A stretch of DNA of 64,000 nt from Candidatus Didemnitutus mandela (GTDB taxonomy: Bacteria > Verrucomicrobiota > Verrucomicrobiia > Opitutales > Opitutaceae), in the NCBI GenBank assembly GCA_002591725.1, contig NJAL01000008.1:62001-126000 (forward strand), in the 5' to 3' direction. This document shows, one piece after another, positions 60,202 to 64,000 of this stretch. The position numbers and the translations under genes were made by a program. Numbering within the stretch: position 1 is the first letter of the stretch; each line of letters opens with the position of its first letter. The notes under the pieces are model-generated. The model had not been told where the DNA came from, did no database searches, and saw only the letters and a list, made by a program, of their open reading frames with translations.

Positions 60202-61985
60202 GTGCAGCAAGCGGAACGCATTAATGGAATGCTCATGGCATGCATTGGTAAAAACGGGCTAACGGTCCGCGGTGTTGCAGCTTCCTATGGTATCGCTTAT
60301 GGACAGACCTTTCTTTACCTCGAAAATGAGCTGGAGATTCCGCGCTATTCCGTCGATCCGGGCAATCGTGTGGAAGAAACCGCCCTTTTTGAGCAAGCGC
60401 TCGTGGTGACGCGACGGCAGATCGCGGAGGTGCAACAAGAAGTCCGTCGCAATCTTAGCGAAGAGGAAGCGATCATCTTCGATGTGCACCAATGTGGATC
60501 AAATGGTGCTTGAGGATCAGGCGCTCATTGGCGAGGCGATCCGGGAGCTCGAAGCGACAGGACTAAATATCGAGACCTGCTTCCACACGATTTGCGCAAC
60601 GTTACATCTTGGCCTTTTCCGAAATCGGCGATGAATACCTGAGCGAGCGTGCGACTGACATCAAGGACGTGACGTCGCGGGTTGCTGGGCCAGACGGCGT
60701 TTAATTTCAACCAGCTCGTTGGGAAGCGTGTGATCGTTGCCAAGGAAATCTCACCTTCGGAGGCGGCAAGCATCGATTGCAGATCGGCTCTCGGTATTGT
60801 CACAGATAGGAGCAGAGCCAGACGAGTCACGCCGTAATCGTTGCGCGTTCGATGAAGGTTCCTTCCGTGGTGGGCGTGTACGCAATTTATCCGCGCAGAT
60901 TCAGGGCGGCGCTGGGTTATTATCGATGGCTACAAAGGCCTATCGATCGTCAACCCCACATAGGCAACGCTTTTCCGCTACGGAAAAATCCAGCAGGAAA
61001 GAAAACCTTTCGAGACCCGGCTGATGTTGGCGAACGAAATGCCGGCCGATATACTCGACGGTGTACGCGTGATGCTATGCGCCAACATCGAGAAATCCGG
61101 CGATGTGGCGCTGGTAAAGCCGTATCGTGGCGAGGTGTAGAGCTCTGTTGCACGGAATTTCTCGCCGACAATCCCGGACGAAGAGAAACAATATGCGACT
61201 TATCGGGAGATTGCCGAAGGGCTGGCTCGCGCCTGCAGGTCGTGATCATTTGCACGTTGGACATCAGCGGTGACAAGCCGCTACCCGGCGATCCTCATTT
61301 GATCGGTCCCGAGGCGAACCCGTTTCTCGGCTTCCGCGCAATCCGGATGTGCTTGGAGAATCCGGAGATGTTCAAAGCGCAGCTGCGCACGATCCTTCGC
61401 GCGAGTGCCCATGGTAGGGTGAAACTGATGTATCCTATGATCAGTTGCTGTGAGGAGCTCGACCGGGCCAACACGTTTCTCGAGGAAGCCCGAGCGGAGT
61501 TGCGGGAGCGGAGCCAGGATTTCAACCCGACGATGAAGGTCGGGGCGATGATTGCCCCCCAGCGCGGTGCTCGTAGCTGATGTGCTTGCCCAGAGATGCG
61601 ATTTTTTCAGCATCGGAACGAACGACTTAATTCAGTACCTGTGGCGATCGATCGGGGCAACAACCGGATCGCGCATCTCTATGATCCGTCTCACCCTGCC
61701 GTGTTGCGTGTGGTCCAGCACGTGATAGAAGAGGTGAAAAAACAAGACATAAAGTTGCATGTTTGTGGCGAAATGGCCAGAGAGGAGATCCGATCTATAC
61801 TCCGCTTTTGGTGGGACTCGGGGTCGACGAATTGATCTCCCCGCTGTGAAATTTCTTGTGCGCAATATGACGCATGCGGATGCCAAGAAACTGGCGGAGG
61901 AGTCGCTTGCGACGACAGATCAGAAGAAAACTTATTCATTGATCGAGAGCTTCTACAACGACCGGATCGCTACTGGCGTATAGCT
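60202..61985 (+). pseudogene. ptsI: phosphoenolpyruvate-protein phosphotransferase (enzyme I), decayed
   Basis: Enzyme I starts the phosphate relay of PTS sugar uptake. The N-terminal part is readable from 60253 (KNGLTVRGVAASYGIAYGQ, then LSEEEAIIFDVHQ). Further pieces follow in shifting frames: AFNFNQLVGKRVIVAKEISP near 60700, VRVMLCANIEKSGDVALVKP near 61066, the PEP-binding GPEANPFLGFRAIRMCL near 61308, VKLMYPMISCCEELDRANTF near 61420, [14 protein letters not shown] at about 61603, and KLHVCGEMAREEIRSIL near 61750. The phospho-acceptor histidine region (GGxTSHxAI) is not recognisable. At least six frame changes. No ptsH is seen next to it. Confidence 0.92.
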
Positions 61986-62029
61986 GAGTGCGGAGGCGGT
62001 TCCGGCTCTGATTAAACCTGGCGATTCAA

Positions 62030-62312
62030 AACTAATGTGCATAGCTAGCACATATTTTCAGCGTTCGGAATCGATCCAACCGAGGTGTTTTGCTTCCGAA
62101 TCCAGAAGGAATAGTTGTCAAAGCAGCGCGAGGGCGAGCGCCAACGCATAATTTTAAACCTCCTTTGTGCCATATCCAGGCACATTGCAAACGGCCGCGG
62201 CGTTGCCCATGGCGCCGGTCTTGGTGGAGGTTTCCGAATCGGTGCGCTGTGGCGCTTTGCAGACAAAAAGTTGTGACAAGCAGAGCGGGCATTAACGAGG
62301 CGGAAGGCTTGC
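62030..62312 (-). pseudogene. D-2-hydroxyacid dehydrogenase fragment
   Basis: Directly behind the ArsR-methyltransferase gene on the same strand, a short stretch reads AAVCNVPGYGTKEV, then a stop, then NYALALALALL and LGWIDSER. The VCNVPGYGT text is the typical substrate/NAD-domain junction of D-glycerate and related D-2-hydroxyacid dehydrogenases. The catalytic Arg, Glu and His regions and the whole NAD-binding domain beyond are absent, so only about a third of the gene remains. Confidence 0.6.
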
Positions 62313-63254
62313 TCAGCGCTTTTGGCCGATTGCGAGCAGCGTTTCAAAAAAAGGTTCCTGTTTTTCCCGGGCTACCACGGAGACATCGACTTTTTGGAAA
62401 CTGGCTTTTTTCAGAAAGGCATGGAGACCGTTCTCGGTGAAGCCGAGCCAGAGGTCACCGTAGGTTTCATGAGCCTTTTCAAAGGAGTGCTCCTTGAGAT
62501 CAAGTACGAGCAGTTGGCCGCCTGGCTTGAGAATGCGGAATGCTTCGTGTACGGCCGTTTGCGGATGGTTCGCATGGTGAAGCGCCTGCGAGAGGATGGT
62601 GAGGTCCACGCTAGCGTCGGGCAGCGGCACTTTCTCGATGTCGCCAAGTTTGTAGACGAGATTAGCGAGACCGTTTTTGTGGGCGAGTTCAGTGCCGACA
62701 TTGACCATGCGCTGAGAATTGTCGATGCACCAGACTCGTTCGGTTTGCCGCGCTAGGATTTGAGAAATCAGTCCTTCGCCGGCGCCCAAGTCTGCCACTG
62801 TGATGGCGGGCACGAGGCGGAGGGCGAGGTGTCCGATGGCTTCCCACGAACGGCCGGGGCAATAGCCTTTGCCGAGGCGTCCGGCGATGAAGTTGAAATA
62901 TTGTTCCGAAACCTGCCGGCGTTTTTTTAGGGTGCGTTCGAGATTGGTCGTATCTTCCTGCGATTCAGTAAGGTCAGCAACATACTCACAAGCGGTGCGG
63001 AGCAACGCAAGCTGTTTGGCGGGTAGATCGGTGCGGAGAGAGTAAAAGGTCTTTTTCCCGTCGCGCCGGTCGCTGACCAAACTTGCCTGGCGCAGCAGGG
63101 CAAGCTGGGAGGAAATGCGCGGCTGCGCCATGCCGAGTATTTCCTGCAGTTCTGCCACCGACAGCTCCTCCCTAGCTAGGAGCGAGAGTAGCCGTAGCCG
63201 CGTGGAGTCGGAAATAGCTTTGAGGCTGTCCCAATAATCGGTCAACGGATACAT
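62313..63254 (-). CDS. ArsR-family regulator fused to a SAM-dependent methyltransferase
   Basis: The 313-residue protein joins two domains. Residues 1-90 form an ArsR-type winged helix (AQPRISSQLALLRQASLVSD is the recognition region). Residues 140-313 form a class I methyltransferase with the SAM motif VADLGAGEGLIS and downstream HEAFRILKPGGQLLVLDLKE. No metal-binding Cys motif (ELCVCDL) is present, so metal sensing is unlikely. Related proteins often sit next to methionine or SAM-cycle genes and may sense SAM or its product. Here the neighbours are decayed, so the target is unknown. The ATG at 63254 gives the full winged helix. The frame is complete. Confidence 0.9.
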   Translation of the reverse strand: MYPLTDYWDSLKAISDSTRLRLLSLLAREELSVAELQEILGMAQPRISSQLALLRQASLVSDRRDGKKTFYSLRTDLPAKQLALLRTACEYVADLTESQEDTTNLERTLKKRRQVSEQYFNFIAGRLGKGYCPGRSWEAIGHLALRLVPAITVADLGAGEGLISQILARQTERVWCIDNSQRMVNVGTELAHKNGLANLVYKLGDIEKVPLPDASVDLTILSQALHHANHPQTAVHEAFRILKPGGQLLVLDLKEHSFEKAHETYGDLWLGFTENGLHAFLKKASFQKVDVSVVAREKQEPFFETLLAIGQKR

Positions 63255-63700
63255 TTTTCGATGCTACTTGACGAAATGAATACAAAGCGGTTAACGTGGG
63301 AAACCTTCCGTTCCTCGCCTTGATTGAAGCGACGATCAGCCATCCGGCTGCGACAAAAAAAGAAACATACAAACGACGTAGTAAGTGAAGATCTAGATAT
63401 TGGAAACTGATCGATTTTTCCCGTGGGCCTCAACGGAGGCGACGGTATGTTTCTTGGTCAGCCAAACGTTGAACGGGCCGACCGATGAGAGGCCGAGAGC
63501 TGCAAAGAAACCGGTGGTTCGTTGCAGGGCATGTATCGTTTGTGGCGACCGGTGGGAGTGTAGATTTATTCATATGTTCATACTCTCTATGGCGGTTCAT
63601 AGGATAGGAACGAAGACGGGCGAGATCAATCCCCCAACAAAAATATCCACTTTTCGGGAAGTTGTAAGAGGACGTGGGGAAAGCAGAAGCCTTAAATTGC
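63255..63700. other. intergenic region, no gene
   Basis: Upstream region of the ArsR-methyltransferase gene and downstream region of greA. A plus-strand frame of 106 codons (63400-63720) overlaps the end of greA on the other strand and has no family features. The stretch before 63254 is a likely promoter and possible self-regulatory site, but no clear inverted repeat was found. Confidence 0.45.
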
Positions 63701-64000
63701 TTAGATCGCGTAGCGAGTGATACTGGCGATTTGGTATCGGTGCTGGACGCCGGCGATGCTGAGCTGGACGTTTTCGCCGACCTTTTTTCCGAGGAGAACC
63801 TGCCCGAGTGGCGTTTTGTAGGCGATTATGTTGTTTTCCGGTTCGCTGTCCCAAGCGCCAAGCAGAGTATAACGAACGGTGCTGCCACTCGCGATGTCGC
63901 GAAGGCCGATGGTGGTGCCAATGGAAATCTGATCGGTGGAGGCATCCCGAAAGTCGGTGACTCGGGCGCGGGCGAGATCCCATTCGAGCTGAGTTTTCTT
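63701..64000 (-). CDS. greA: GreA/GreB-family transcription elongation factor, partial
   Basis: Gre factors rescue stalled RNA polymerase by stimulating transcript cleavage. The visible 99 residues are the C-terminal part, cut by the window edge. SIGTTIGLRDIASGSTVRYT, LLGAWDSEPENNIIAYKTPL and GQVLLGKKVGENVQL match the FKBP-like C-terminal domain, including the Gly-Lys-Lys-x-Gly-Glu turn. The stop TAA is at 63701-63703. The upstream coiled coil, which carries the catalytic acidic tip, lies outside the window, so GreA and GreB cannot be told apart with certainty. Confidence 0.85.
   Translation of the reverse strand, partial: KKTQLEWDLARARVTDFRDASTDQISIGTTIGLRDIASGSTVRYTLLGAWDSEPENNIIAYKTPLGQVLLGKKVGENVQLSIAGVQHRYQIASITRYAI

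Noticed and set aside
59302..60210. A 302-codon open frame on the minus strand.
   Set aside because: It is antisense to ispE and rich in Arg, Pro and Gln, as expected of a shadow frame.
1..64000. Possible tRNA, rRNA, CRISPR, insertion-sequence or phage features.
   Set aside because: I looked for T-arm sequences such as GGTTCGAAT with pairing stems, regularly spaced repeats, transposase motifs and integrase motifs and found none that held up. Sites such as 8289-8300 have the loop but not the stems.

Overview
The window looks like a chromosome segment of a host-associated, genome-reducing bacterium. Intact housekeeping genes sit in long stretches of decayed DNA. Adding up the frames I judge intact gives about 23.4 kb of 64 kb, or about 37% coding. 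Most gaps hold recognisable remains of ordinary genes broken by many small frameshifts, internal stops and deletions. I see no insertion sequences, phage genes, CRISPR arrays, rRNA or convincing tRNA genes. The style of the proteins, a MoxR/DUF58/VWA/VWA/BatD cluster, an ArsR-methyltransferase fusion and a Gram-negative envelope gene complement suggest Verrucomicrobiota, perhaps Opitutales. The closest picture I know is the degenerating Opitutaceae symbionts of tunicates. That placement is inference from family resemblance and was not checked against any database.

Layout. 1-10 kb: aroB, a decayed lpxA, pdxA, infC and a decayed ClC chloride channel. 10-21 kb: clpP, a CUT2-type ABC transporter (permease and ATPase), a guanine deaminase, a decayed xanthine dehydrogenase large subunit and a decayed OGG-type DNA glycosylase. 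21-30 kb is a pseudogene graveyard: a secreted protein with a single frameshift, oppA, an ECF sigma factor with its VWA partner, rlmJ and a TonB-like protein. 30-39 kb: a LOG-family hydrolase, then an intact minus-strand Bat operon (MoxR ATPase, DUF58, two VWA proteins, BatD). 40-50 kb: rmuC, a decayed ABC-2 ATPase, surE, pnp and rpsO. 50-57 kb: a DUF721/DciA gene, decayed LPS-core glycosyltransferases and a decayed oppC-oppB-oppA locus. 57-64 kb: ispF, ispD and pyrF on the minus strand, ispE divergent, a decayed ptsI, the ArsR-methyltransferase fusion and the end of a greA-family gene.

How it fits together. What survives is information processing (infC, rpsO, pnp, greA, DUF721), protein quality control (clpP), aromatic, vitamin B6, isoprenoid and pyrimidine synthesis (aroB, pdxA, ispD/E/F, pyrF), one importer, and the Bat envelope cluster. 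What has been lost is lipid A and LPS-core synthesis, PTS sugar phosphorylation, oligopeptide uptake, chloride transport, TonB-linked uptake, purine oxidation beyond xanthine, and some DNA repair and rRNA modification. This fits life inside or closely tied to a host. I found no clear new multi-gene system. The points most worth a second look are ispF without a standard start codon, full retention of the Bat operon amid decay, the LPS-loss signature, and pseudogenes broken by only one homopolymer indel.
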